In this document: piece after piece, positions 30,043 through 40,182 of the stretch
Numbering within the stretch: the stretch's first letter is position 1
Layout: every line of letters starts with the position of its first letter
From: Chondrus crispus
Taxonomy: Eukaryota; Rhodophyta; Florideophyceae; Gigartinales; Gigartinaceae
Assembly: GCF_000350225.1 (NCBI RefSeq)
Contig: NW_005179311.1
Location: 1-64,000 of the forward strand
Length of the DNA stretch: 64,000 bases
Reading direction: 5' to 3'
Translations under genes and position numbers: made by a program
Notes under the pieces: model-generated
Databases searched by the model: none
What the model saw: the letters and a program-made list of their open reading frames with translations, nothing else
What the model was told of the DNA's origin: nothing

Positions 30043-32422
30043 CCCTTCCTGGCCGGGGCAATTTGGGAATTTTTTTGGCAGAGCCCCAGAAGTTTTGAAT
30101 GGCACTATCCCGAGCAGCCAAAAAGTGTCCGCTACAGCCAGTCGGGTGTCCATGTGCCATCCACCACGAAAAGACGCTGGCAAAAACATCCTGTTGGAAG
30201 CCATTCGACATTTTCTGATACGTGCCAAAAGGGCTCAAATGGCAAAAAGGGGCAATTTGGTGATTTTAGTTATGTACCGGAAAGCGATAACAAAGATTCC
30301 ACAACTTCCTCTTCACCCCTCATATCCTTACTGAACGCTTGCCTCGAGAGTGTACTATTCATTGCCGCTCCGAATCTCGCCCCAGAAGCAGAAGAAAAAC
30401 GTTCAGGCTATGGGGGAGACAACGGGGGATTTTGGTTCAGCTGCTGACTTTGTACGGCGACTCTCCTTCGAGAATCGCATCTGGGCTCGACTGCGGTCCC
30501 GCTTTTCCTTCTTCTCAGCTTTTAGATGCTCCTCAGCAGCAAGTTTTACGTCTCTCTCTTCTGATTTCGATTATATCCTCCAAAGTCAAGTACAGAGCAG
30601 GAGTACCTTTTTGTAACTACACACTTTTCTCGCGACAGGCGTTCGAACTTTTTATGTTCGAGAAACGCGTGCATGTCATAAAGATTTTATTCATACTTCT
30701 GCTTTTGCGCAAAAGCATTTCCACATCCCTGATTCTCGTTGTGGGGTCTTTGGCAGCCTCCAAAGTTTTTTTGAGCTGACGAAAAGTCCGGTTGTCGGGG
30801 TTCCGAGTTCCATTTGTGACATTTAGGGAAGCGACTTTGCCACTTTTTGGGTCACATGTGACCGCATCTGGTGCTGGTCTCTTAAACCTGTTTAGAAAAG
30901 AGTAGTCCATGGGCCATAACACCCCCTTTTCGAAGCTTAACTTAATCTTATCCACCGTGATTTCACTGTAAGCCAATATCGCCACCATCAGATTTGCACG
31001 CACACTTCGCATGTCGAGCGTTGTTTGTTTATGAAGCAGGTCCCGGTGTTTGTGCATCCCTTTTTGAATGCACTGTTTATGTCATGGTCGCAGGGTTGCA
31101 AGAAGTGAGTCTTGTTTGAGGGAGACTGAACGACTTCGCACTTTTTTTTGCTTGCACAACTCGAGCCACTCGAAACTTTCTCGTTAGGAGTGACAGTCAA
31201 GAGTCACAAAGTTGAAAAGCTCCACGGGTAGGGTCTTCCTCACAACTGTATCCACATGCTCTATCACAAAGGAAATGAATCTCTTTTCCATACCCCTGTC
31301 TGTTGTCATTATTACGATTCCCTTCTCAAACCACATTTTTTGATACAATCTACTATTTTTCACGGAAGGGCATATTATTTAGTTCTGTTTGAGCATAGAG
31401 ACCGATCCGCTTATTACATTCTTTCCTTCTAAAATGAAAAAGGGAGGAATTTTGAGACCAGATGCCGAGGCGGCAACCACAATCATTATATGCTTGTTGT
31501 TTTTTCTAGCTTGAAAAGCCAAATACCTACCGTGATCGGTGCGTGAGGACCCAAATACTTTAGTTCTTACCCCATATTGACAGTCCACAGCTATTTCGTC
31601 GAGGTTCCAAAGGCGGGAGGGGTCGTTCAATATACCAGGATTAGCATGTTGCACTTTCTTCAATGCATCTGAAAAGGTTGACACATGAGTGAAATTTTCA
31701 GCGGCCAACTTTGCGACGTCTTTGTTTTCACTTTTTCGATAACTGACGTCTCTATTCACGGCACGCCAATGGCGGATGCTGTCTTGAGACGGACTGCCAG
31801 ATTCTGTGGGAAATCATGCTCGTCCGTCAGAAGCTATCTGAGTCATTATATTCCTCACATCACCGTTTGAGAGTGCAAACCCCTTTTCTGCCGCGTATGC
31901 AATCCTTTTCTTTATCAAAGTTGACTCTTGTTGAGTAAGAACTGTTCGGTGTCCTGTGCAATGGGCTTCTAGCGATAGAAGGGCGTTGAGTTTGGATTCA
32001 TCACGCTCTTCGAGGTGGTGATAAATCCGATCTACTGTTGTGGGAAGTACATTTGTCGCTTTCACGACAGAAGACAGTTTAGTACGACGAAGGAGCGCGG
32101 TGGCTATTTCCCGCTGCTTTTTCATGAATGGCTCGCGTTCCTGCGTCCTTTCTTCGATTGCACTCTGCATGCGCATGGAGAGTCCCATGACGCACGAGTA
32201 CTTGTGGTCAAAGTCATGATGTCAGTGCTGTAGAAGACAGTTTTACGATCGTTGGGACGCCGTGGGGCTGCAGGAGTTTGAGTTTTGGCGGACTTCTGCA
32301 TGGCAGGGGAACGAGGGAGGACGAAGGAACTTGTACGACTATCGCTAACATGGCGACGGCGTGTTCTTGAGAATCTGGAAGTGTAATACTAAAAATTCCC
32401 AAATTGCCCCGGTCAGGAAGGG
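30043..32422 (-). mobile_element. Pogo-like (Tc1/mariner superfamily) DNA transposon, 2.38 kb
   Basis: The ends are inverted repeats of about 32 bp. The left reads CCCTTCCTGGCCGGGGCAAT and on to TTGGGAATTTTT; the right is its reverse complement ending at 32422, with one mismatch (A for G). Both ends are flanked by TA (30041-30042 and 32423-32424), the duplicated target of this superfamily. The interior carries a broken transposase on the minus strand (see next entry). Near-identical ends suggest a moderately recent insertion, while the transposase is already damaged; it may be a non-autonomous relic. Confidence 0.85.
30617..32188 (-). pseudogene. Pogo/DDE_1 transposase, broken
   Basis: Read in pieces on the minus strand. 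32188-31814 carries an N-terminal helix-turn-helix-like region (REIATALLRRTKLSSVVKAT). 31759-31379 carries the first DDE segment (RLWNLDEIAVDCQYGVRTKV, then SGLKIPPFFILEGKNV). 31200-30988 carries the later segment (NKTHFLQPCDHDINSAFKKG, the T-H-x-L-Q-P-x-D block). 31057-30617 carries a C-terminal part. The pieces lie in different frames, with stops and frameshifts between them (about 31760-31813, 31201-31378 and near 31000-31057), so no full protein can be made. The order and motifs fit pogo/Tigger/Jerky-type transposases. Confidence 0.8.
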
Positions 32423-32818
32423 TACCTTGTCATATACAACCTCCGGGCTGTAATGTATACAGTACGTCATCGGCGTGTAATGCCTACGTGTACTGTAGTT
32501 CGTCCGTCCGTAAGGCACACGTGTAGTCCATCCGCGTGTAAGGCACACGTGTAGTCGCGCGCCTGTAATGAACCCGCGGCGGCGGGTGCTGTACAAATTA
32601 CAAATCTTGGCTGTGATACCACAGTGCTCCCGACGAGCACCTATCAAGCTATCTAATCAGCTTTACAGTGTAACAGCTGTGAGGCGAGGTTTTTGCCACA
32701 CTCACCGCGTGCCAAGGTGTTTATCATAGCGGTCCCTATAGTCGGACCCGACTTTGCCCCTTGCGGGCCCAGCTGGTATTGCACAGGTAGGGATCCCTCA
32801 CACTGAGGAAGCTCCGTT
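32423..32818. other. Repeat-bearing stretch upstream of an orphan gene
   Basis: About 400 bp. It contains two near copies of CGTAAGGCACACGTGTAGTC at about 32508-32555 (each with a CACGTG core) and more loosely related GTAATG blocks. It resembles the CACGTGTG-rich style of the LTRs at 49-60 kb, but no LTR ends could be defined. Confidence 0.5.
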
Positions 32819-34504
32819 ATGGGCTCCCCGCCCAATCTGATTGATGCCCTGGCAGGGCGCGCCGCCCTGAGCCGCCGACCCTTCGGCACCTTACCGCTTC
32901 TGCCCTGGGCCGCACAATCTTCGCCACCGCACAATCTTCGCCACCGCACAACCTTCGACACCTCACCGCTTCTCACTTCTCCTCTTCCCTATTACAGTAC
33001 TCCATTTTCAAAACAAGACGTCAGAGCAAAACAAATACACGATATGATATCCGAACGCAGGCTTCTCACATGGGTCAGTGGAAACCGAGATGGAGGAATA
33101 AGGTCAAATCTGACCTATATAATCGTGTTGTCGAACATGATGAAAATCGCCCCTTACCTCCAGAATGGGTATAACGACGTGATCGGAATGATCATGGCGC
33201 CTTCCACGCGGTGGTACCAGAAGGTCGTCCTAGTGATATTGATTACAGTAATTGTGATGCCGCTGGGCGTAACATTTTTAACATGGCTACTCGTCTTTCA
33301 ATTCGTGAACGCGCTAGAGAGTATGGCAGCTGACATAGCTGGAATAATATTATCGATAGGTACGTGTGGCCTTGTGATGTACTGGCGCCAGCGCTGGTGC
33401 TACCAAGTACTCATACAGGCACTTGAGGCCACTTTTCGCACGCAGTTATGTCACAGGAACACGACAATAGCTGTGGTCCAAAAGAGGCAATGCACAGATG
33501 ACTGCATACAAGGAGAGTGCGTAGAAGGAAAATGTTTCAACGTTTTTGACGACTTTCTGTATATATCCATCGAGACCAGCTGTAAGTGTTTCAACGAGCA
33601 TGTGAATCGGCGGTTAAGACTTGCTAAGGACGACCCTTCTTCAGATGAGGTTTTAGTCAGAGGAAACCTATTTACAGAGAAGAAAATTTGGCTGTCGAGA
33701 GCGCAGTTAGCTCATGGAGATTACAAGAATTGTGGGACTTATAATCTAGACTATATAAGGACTCACTATGATATGGAACGCCTTATGTGGATAGAATCGA
33801 AGATCTCGACAGTGTACGGGCCTCGCGCATGCATTGTGGTGAGGAAACGCGCAAACTTGGAAGAGATAGTACTGCTGCCTATCAGCAATGCGGAACTAGA
33901 CAAGATGTCAAACACAGACAACTCCTTGGTCCTTTTCAGAGATCAAATGAGAGGACAAGAACTCGGTGTCTTACACATGGATTCTACTATGACCTTCAAA
34001 GTAGTTGTACAATTAGTAGCCATAATAGTTGCGATATGGGCTATCGTGGGAGAAGAAGAACAAGGAAAGATAGCTGCATCAGTCATACTAATGACATTGA
34101 TGATAACAGTAGCCAACAGATTACCCGAGGACATAAAACTCGCGGACTTACACTGGTTGGGGAAAGATGCGAAGAGAAACCTAAATATTGCAATGGTTTC
34201 GGTCGGGATAGGGCGACAGACATTTGGAGATCAAGGGACACGTTGGTCTCGCCACTCATACCACGGCAAGGAGGAGGTCGGCACTATTGACAGGGTTGAA
34301 AACTTATTCCTCAATAGATCTGTGGTAATACGGGATAGGATGCTGTGCTTCTCAAGGCGCGGTCTATTCGTACCCATTTCAGAATTCCAAATAAGAGATG
34401 GAGTTGCGTACATCACCCGTTGGGAAGAGTGTAGCCCTCGAACGGCTGGCAATTGGATACCGGCGTTAGGCCAGGCGAATGACTACAGTAGTATAGGAAC
34501 TTGA
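32819..34504 (+). CDS. Orphan multi-pass membrane protein
   Basis: 561 residues from the ATG at 32819. An internal ATG at 33044 (MISERRLLTWVSGNRDGG) is a serious alternative start giving 486 residues, because the first 75 codons cover a 17-bp tandem repeat. At least four membrane segments are seen: VVLVILITVIVMPLGVTFLT and MAADIAGIILSIGTCGLVMY in the first half, VVQLVAIIVAIWAIV and IAASVILMTLMITVA in the second. Between them is a soluble region with a Cys cluster (CTDDCIQGECVEGKCF) that may form disulfides. The C-terminus is soluble. No family was recognised. Codon use is AT-rich (many AGA and ATA), unlike the GC-rich neighbours in the 37-47 kb island. Confidence 0.6.
   Translation: MGSPPNLIDALAGRAALSRRPFGTLPLLPWAAQSSPPHNLRHRTTFDTSPLLTSPLPYYSTPFSKQDVRAKQIHDMISERRLLTWVSGNRDGGIRSNLTYIIVLSNMMKIAPYLQNGYNDVIGMIMAPSTRWYQKVVLVILITVIVMPLGVTFLTWLLVFQFVNALESMAADIAGIILSIGTCGLVMYWRQRWCYQVLIQALEATFRTQLCHRNTTIAVVQKRQCTDDCIQGECVEGKCFNVFDDFLYISIETSCKCFNEHVNRRLRLAKDDPSSDEVLVRGNLFTEKKIWLSRAQLAHGDYKNCGTYNLDYIRTHYDMERLMWIESKISTVYGPRACIVVRKRANLEEIVLLPISNAELDKMSNTDNSLVLFRDQMRGQELGVLHMDSTMTFKVVVQLVAIIVAIWAIVGEEEQGKIAASVILMTLMITVANRLPEDIKLADLHWLGKDAKRNLNIAMVSVGIGRQTFGDQGTRWSRHSYHGKEEVGTIDRVENLFLNRSVVIRDRMLCFSRRGLFVPISEFQIRDGVAYITRWEECSPRTAGNWIPALGQANDYSSIGT
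32911..32961 (+). repeat. 17-bp tandem repeat, three copies
   Basis: The unit CGCACAATCTTCGCCAC occurs three times, the third copy with two changes. It lies in the 5' part of the orphan membrane frame, which makes that part suspect as coding sequence. Confidence 0.85.
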
Positions 34505-34778
34505 CGAGCGTACATAGCTGAGAAGTGGTCCCTAAAAAGTAGAAGGAATTACTCGAAGATATCGGTATTAGAAAAGATACTGAGGAAAGGAATCAAAGCA
34601 GAAGAAAAAAAGAGAAAAGAGGGAAGAAGGGGGCCAACAAGTAACTAACAGCAACACCCACAAAGACAGGCTGACAAGGTGTATCAGTTCGGTATATTGC
34701 CTGAGAGCCTTGTGGAATTATAATTTTTTGCCACGAAGTTGTATCCAGCGGTGGGCTTCTGCAAGAGTGGCCAGAAAG

Positions 34779-35120
34779 GGCATCTTCATCAATCAATAGA
34801 ACATCATGTTCTATTGAAGATGCCGTTCCTGGCACAGCCATATACCTTATATCTCAGGTACATGATGTACCTGAGGGCGTGTCTTAACAGGCTGGTTTTT
34901 GCTTTGCCTTGCCCGGTTTTGCCAGGAATACTTTTAAATTCTTAACAAATACCGTATGCTTCTTAAGCCGTTGCTTTTCTTAAACACATAAATTAAAACG
35001 TAGGAGCCACTCATAGCACGCCAAGTCACTTCTTTGGGCAAGGCAAAGCAAACCGCAGCAAAACGGGGCATGTTAAGACACACCCTGAGATATGATGTAT
35101 ATGGCTGGATATCTTCATCG
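34779..35120. repeat. Fold-back structure surrounding MITE copy B
   Basis: The left arm CAGCCATATACCTTATATCTCA (about 34833-34854) is mirrored by TGAGATATGATGTATATGGCTG (35086-35107), with MITE B between them. Two further hairpins lie in the left arm: AATAGAACAT/ATGTTCTATT at about 34794-34816, and CTCAGGTACA/TGTACCTGAG at 34853-34875. GAAGAT bases extend both arms. This looks like an older hairpin-rich element into which the MITE inserted. Confidence 0.75.
34875..35085 (-). mobile_element. MITE copy B, 211 bp, with 3-bp target duplication
   Basis: Starts GGGCGTGTCTTAACAGGCTGG and ends CGGGGCATGTTAAGACACACCC. It is flanked by TGA on both sides (34872-34874 and 35086-35088), a 3-bp duplication as made by PIF/Harbinger elements. 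It is in inverted orientation relative to copy A. The interior is shared with copy A; B has a few extra bases (GGCAAAGC) near its left end. Confidence 0.88.
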
Positions 35121-36950
35121 CCTCGGCCAGTACTGTAGCCCTCCTTATTGATATCATCCATCACATAGAATACTCCTGAATGATGCCGCAATGGGCTCGG
35201 GATAACCCCTCATATATCGAAGAGATATACGAGGAAGCCATCTCGTAGTTCCTCCGCTTCCACCCTGCAAAGAAAGGATTTCTCTTCTTCTATCGCGATA
35301 CCGATGAGAAACCGCATGACATTGTTAACTTCGTTACGTCGTACTCTAGAATGTTTTCTCTTTCGAGATGCCGTGCACATCCTTGAATAATCGTCCCACT
35401 TTTGGGTGCGCAAATTCCATAGTTTCAAACAGAAGCGCCATTCATTCAAGAAGGTAAAACCCCTTGCTAACACATGTCAAATGATTGCCTTTCGACTTTT
35501 CTTTTCCAGGAATCTTACATGGTCCAGCCTGGTCTTTGCAACGTGTCTTGAAGAATAATTACTTCAACATATAAACCTCTAATTTTTATGAACACAGTAC
35601 TTCACTCGGACATAAAAAAAATTGACGAACAAACAAGAAAGTCGTTCTTGAGGGGGCGTGTCCGTCCAGGAAGGTATCTCGATCTCAGACCTTGTGAACT
35701 ATTAACGCGAAATCTCTTACTATAAAGCAGACGTGTTTCAAAATGTCTCTTTACTTCATAAGAATATCATTTTTCTGCTTTTGAGCTGTATGGAGCTGCA
35801 GAAACGTGCACCAAAACTATTTTGTGTCCTTCGAGCAGGATTTTTGCGTTTTGATTCATCAAAGAGAAGAAGGTGGTGACGAAGTGCTGTTTGAAACCTA
35901 TATACTGGATCTCGTTTTCTTTTTTTATGCAGTGAAACGGTGTAAAGGAGGAATGGAAAAGCCCGTACAAAAGTCACACTCGCTTGATATTGATGGAGGT
36001 AGTACGAGCGGATGGTCGAAGTTGGAAAAAATGAGGAACGTTGAAATGATCAGATATCCGAAGTTTGACTATATCAACTTGTAGATCAATAGAAGATGGA
36101 AGCCACTTACACCTTAGGCTATAGCTTTGAATTCTTGTCCGGGACAGATCGAAGAAAATGATATGGAAGCTTCCAGCTTGATTTCATGGAACATATTGGA
36201 AGACTAACTTCAAAGCCCTTCGTGTTTATTGCAGCGCTATTCCGCATGTCTTTCCCTAAGAGCGCGAAAATACCATGGCATGTCTTTTCACCTGACCTTG
36301 CTTGTCGAAAGCTCGGGCGACTCTTTTTACCTCGCACTTCCTGCTAAATGATGATGAAAATCGGGTTGCAGGTACACTAATGGCACTCATTGAGTGCATG
36401 CAAAACGTTAATTTGTACAAACTGGATGCACTTGAACAATTGGAATCCGACTTCCATCTTTAGAGCTGTAACAGTTTTTCAGTCAGATGCTACAAACTTT
36501 CAGCTCGGGTGAGCATTCGACCGATGTATTCTTCATAAAACCTGAGTATCACCTCACGCTCTAATACCAAACTACTCAACCTTCTTGACGCGCTCATGAG
36601 AGTGGCGTATGAATATGCAGAGATGCAAAGACGCTGCTTGCCTCAAAGACCAATTGAAGGGGTCATTGCTGTGACGGTGAATAGTTTTTCATTAATAATT
36701 AGCGTATTGGGGTTGTGGCCTCACAATCTTGTTTGTGCTCAGACTACGGTAGGCCAGGTCGTGGATGTGCCGTGACGAGGTCTGAGAGGCGTTTTCCCCG
36801 CCTTCCTCCCCTACGTCATGAAGGTCGCTCCTCATCTCAAACAAGCCTGTCTCGGCGGCTCTTTCCTTTCGGCGGCGGCGAAGTTTCACTTTTTGACGGA
36901 AGCGACCTATCGCAATTGTGGCGGTGAGGGCCTTCGAAAAAGGGGAGAGA

Positions 36951-38573
36951 ATGCGGTTCACGTTTGAAGCAGACCACTTCTCTCGGCGCAGACGGCACCT
37001 TCCACGTCAGAACAGCGCTATTGCGTTTGCCATTCTATCACCGAGTTCATTCCTTTCAACGTCCCGTGACTCAGCTTTTAGATGCGCGACAAAACACCCA
37101 CGCCAAGTGAAGCGACGTCGAACAATTCGGGTGCCTATTGACGCCAACCTACACCATGACGGAGCCGACGAACCTCCCTACCGATGGCGCCCGCAATCTC
37201 GACCAGGGCAGCTGCTCTCAACAGTGCTTTCTGGATTCGAACCTAGTCCCGAACTCGCCGCTATTTTATCTGTCTACTTCGTGCAAGGGGCCCTTGGCAT
37301 CTCCCGTCTCGCCGTTGCCTTCTTCCTGAAGGACAACCTCGGCTTATCCCCCGCGGAATGCGCCGCCCTCACGGGTGCCGCCATGTTTCCCTGGCTCGTC
37401 AAGCCCCTGTATGGCTTCATCAGCGACTCGCTTCCGCTTTTCGGATACCGCCGTCGCTCGTATCTGGTAGGGGCTGGCGCCATCGGCGTCCTCGGATGGC
37501 TCTCTCTCGCCACTGTAGTCGATTCGGCTGCTGCGGCGCTTATTGCTTGCGTCACAACATCTTTCTCCGTAGCAATATCGGATGTCGTCGTTGATTCGAT
37601 CGTCGTGCAACGCGTGCGCAGCTTACCTGCGGAGAGGTCCGGTGCCTTGCAATCGCTGTGTTGGGGAACCTCAGCAGTTGGAGGTTTGTTATCTGCCTAC
37701 TTGAGCGGGAGTCTGCTGGAGACAGTTGGCCCCAGGGAGATTTTTGCATTTACCGCTCTGTTACCGCTGTTCACCAGTTGCCTTGCGGGGCTCATTAAGG
37801 AGGACCGCATCACGATGGGAAAGGCGTCTGAGGTTGTAGAGAGCATGAAAAGCCGTTCCAAATCTCTGTGGAAGGCACTCTGTGATCCGGCGGTGTACTT
37901 ACCAGTCGCGTTTATATTTGCATGGCAGGCCACGCCATCCCCCGAGTCTGCGCTGTTTTTCTTTCAAACGGAGAAACTAGCGTTCGGCCCGGAGTTTCTC
38001 GGTCGTGTGCGATTCGTGTCGTCCGCGGCTGCATTGCTGGGTTTATGGCTCTATCGAACGTACTTCAGCAAGTTGGATATCAAGACGTTTATGCTGTGGT
38101 GCACCTTGATTAGTGTGCCGTTGAGTATGACGCAAGTGATTCTCGTGACCAGAACCAACGTAGCACTGGGCATCTCGGACCAAGTGTTTGCGCTGGCGGA
38201 CTCGGCCGTGCTAACGGCACTAGGGCAGGTGGCGTTCATGCCGACGTTGGTATTGGCGGCGCGACTTTGCCCTCCAGGTGTGGAGGGCACGCTGTTCGCG
38301 GCTCTGATGAGCATTTACAACGCCAGCGGTGTAGCGTCCAGTGAGCTTGGCGCGGTGCTTACGCACGCTCTTGGCGTGACGGAAACAAACTTTGATAGGC
38401 TATGGATTTTGGTTGCCATCTGCAGTCTTTCTTACTTGCTGCCATTGCCGCTCTTGGGCCTGTTGGATCAAAAGGAGGAGCAGAAGCTCTCAGACCTTGA
38501 TGCCCCCGGTGAGGACGTGGTTACTAATACTGCCATTCTCAGGGCTGAGAAGGTCAAGAGCGAAGCGGAGTGA
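36951..38573 (+). CDS. Folate-biopterin transporter (FBT/BT1 family), predicted plastid
   Basis: 540 residues from the ATG at 36951 (an in-frame GTG lies 33 bp upstream). An Arg/Ser-rich N-terminus of about 90 residues suggests a plastid transit peptide. About twelve hydrophobic segments follow from LAAILSVYFVQGALGISRLA. Family marks: the ALTGAAMFPWLVKPLYGFISDSLPLFGYRRRSYL block (the MFS-like motif between segments 2 and 3 of BT1 proteins), SDVVVDSIVVQRVR, GALQSLCWGTSAVGGL, and PPGVEGTLFAALMSIYNASG in the second half. Plant and cyanobacterial relatives move folates across the plastid envelope; related parasite proteins move biopterin. Substrate here is inferred from family only. Single exon with a long 5' AT-rich region. 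Confidence 0.92.
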   Translation: MRFTFEADHFSRRRRHLPRQNSAIAFAILSPSSFLSTSRDSAFRCATKHPRQVKRRRTIRVPIDANLHHDGADEPPYRWRPQSRPGQLLSTVLSGFEPSPELAAILSVYFVQGALGISRLAVAFFLKDNLGLSPAECAALTGAAMFPWLVKPLYGFISDSLPLFGYRRRSYLVGAGAIGVLGWLSLATVVDSAAAALIACVTTSFSVAISDVVVDSIVVQRVRSLPAERSGALQSLCWGTSAVGGLLSAYLSGSLLETVGPREIFAFTALLPLFTSCLAGLIKEDRITMGKASEVVESMKSRSKSLWKALCDPAVYLPVAFIFAWQATPSPESALFFFQTEKLAFGPEFLGRVRFVSSAAALLGLWLYRTYFSKLDIKTFMLWCTLISVPLSMTQVILVTRTNVALGISDQVFALADSAVLTALGQVAFMPTLVLAARLCPPGVEGTLFAALMSIYNASGVASSELGAVLTHALGVTETNFDRLWILVAICSLSYLLPLPLLGLLDQKEEQKLSDLDAPGEDVVTNTAILRAEKVKSEAE

Positions 38574-38803
38574 TGTATTGTACAACAAGACAGACGATTT
38601 GATTAGACGATCACACGTTGGTTCGGTAATCTCGCAGACGACAATCGGAAAACTGTTTATGGACATAGAATGAAAACTAAATAAATACTATACGTTAAAC
38701 AGTCACCAGGTTGCCGCTAGCACCCCAAGAGGTAACTTTAGATCAAACCCAGAAACCCTTCTCACCACCACTCTGCGCTGAGTCCGGGGGCCATTGACGA
38801 CCG

Positions 38804-39841
38804 TTAAACGTCTTCCTCCTCCTCCACCCTGTACGCATCGCTTATACGATTGAAAGTCTTTTTCCAAAATCTCTTGTCCGGCTCATACTCGCCCTTCCCA
38901 TTCGCCACAGTCAGCACACAATCTGGAAAGTGGAACTCGCCTTCCGGGTCCTCCTCCTTCAACATCTTTACAGCCCTGTCATAAACGAGTGCCTGACAAA
39001 CGCACTGCGCCAAGTCGACGCGACTAATCTCCTTCCCGGCCTCCGCCGGCGCCTCCCCGGGCTGGACCTCAATCGTATTGCGCCCCCCCTCAGCGTCCTT
39101 CAGTGCGGCCGTTCGTACAATCACATACGGCAGCCCACTCGCCCTGACGACCTCCTCTGCGCTGCGCTTCGCCTTCCCGCGGGCGGAAGTGGCGTCGGCA
39201 GAGCTGATGAGGACAAAGCGCGAAACTCTGCCCGCCTTTTTCGCGGCCTCGACGAGATTGGCAACGCCCTTGACGTCGACAGCCTGCAAGCCGCCGAGGC
39301 GCCACCACGGGGCGCCGGCCGCGCAAACAATAGCAATGGACCCATTGACAGCGTCGTAAACGTCGTCCATGCGCGCGAGGTCGCCTTCGAACACGTCGAG
39401 GTTGCTGCCGGACGGCCCGAAGATATCCTCGGCGCGCCGGAACGAGCGCGTGAAGCAGCGGACGTTGAAGCCCTGGTTGCGCAGGCCGAGCGCGATCCAC
39501 TGCCCCGTGCGCCCCGTGCCGCCCGCCAGAAGCACGGGGTCCGGCTTGAGCAGGTCGCCGTCCGGGAAGGAGTCGACCTCCTCGTCGTCCGGCTCCGGGG
39601 CACGCTCGCCGTAGTAGATCGTGCCGCGGCCCATGCGCTTCATCGTCAGGTCGTCGATCGTGTTCTCGAAGGCGGACGCCTTGCGCTTCGGGCGCCGTCG
39701 GCGCGGCGGGGATGGCGGGCCATCCGCCGCGCACACGGGCGCGCGCGCCGGCTTGAGGCACGTGCGGGGAAGGGACGGCGCGGCGCCGAAAGGGGAAGGG
39801 AGGGGGGAGCCCAGGAAGGCGGGGGCGGCGGAGGGAAGCAT
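38804..39841 (-). CDS. Plastid-type atypical SDR, NAD(P)-binding (NmrA/Tic62/Ycf39-like)
   Basis: 345 residues from the Met at 39841 (MLPSAAPAFLGSPLPSPFGA). The frame runs 82 codons further upstream, but the internal Met gives a typical transit peptide. Rossmann motif: VLLAGGTGRTGQWIALGL near 107-125. It is followed by VRCFTRSFRRAEDIFG, VFEGDLARMDDV, IVCAAGAPWWRLGG, VDVKGVANLVEAAKKAGRVSRFVLISSADAT and VRASGLPYVIVRTAALKD. The pattern fits atypical SDRs that bind NAD(P)H as assembly factors or reductases (Tic62, HCF173/Ycf39, isoflavone-reductase-like). The usual YxxxK is absent. An acidic C-terminus (EEEEDV) ends the protein. It is divergent from the rhodanese gene. Confidence 0.85.
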   Translation of the reverse strand: MLPSAAPAFLGSPLPSPFGAAPSLPRTCLKPARAPVCAADGPPSPPRRRRPKRKASAFENTIDDLTMKRMGRGTIYYGERAPEPDDEEVDSFPDGDLLKPDPVLLAGGTGRTGQWIALGLRNQGFNVRCFTRSFRRAEDIFGPSGSNLDVFEGDLARMDDVYDAVNGSIAIVCAAGAPWWRLGGLQAVDVKGVANLVEAAKKAGRVSRFVLISSADATSARGKAKRSAEEVVRASGLPYVIVRTAALKDAEGGRNTIEVQPGEAPAEAGKEISRVDLAQCVCQALVYDRAVKMLKEEDPEGEFHFPDCVLTVANGKGEYEPDKRFWKKTFNRISDAYRVEEEEDV

Positions 39842-40182
39842 GGTGACGGGAGGCGTGCGCGCAAAGGCGGGGGATGCGGGCGAGGGAGGGCGGAGCAGTT
39901 GGGGAGGCTGAAGAGCGTGGGAAGTTGAGCTCCCGTTGTAGTCCGAGGAGCACGGAGGAGTGTTTGTGTTCGCAGGAGGCGTGCGAGGAATGCCCGTTCG
40001 ACTTGTCAGGTTGCGATTGGTTGTACGGTTCTGCGGAGCGCGCGTCTTCTCTTTGAAGCCACGTGTCCACGTGAGCAGTTGTCCCATGACTTAAGCCAAC
40101 GTCGTTGCTCCACCTCTTCTGTCAACTTCGGTACTCTCTTCGCTTTCAGGGGCAGCCGAGCGCTACGGGTCGCACGCACGCC
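39842..40182. promoter_or_regulatory. Shared promoter, SDR / rhodanese, with two CACGTG
   Basis: 341 bp. CACGTG lies at 40060-40065 and again at 40068-40073, only two bases apart. No TATAAA was seen. Confidence 0.5.

Larger units (their letters stand above)
34505..36950. other. Long intergenic stretch with MITE and fold-back arms
   Basis: About 2.4 kb. Besides MITE copy B and the inverted repeats around it, the stretch from 35.1 to 36.9 kb is AT-rich with only motif-free short frames on both strands. Confidence 0.5.

Noticed and set aside
32423-32818. Possible solo LTR (CACGTGTAG repeats, TATA-like bases)
   Set aside because: Style resembles the chromovirus LTRs, but no matching ends or target duplication could be found.
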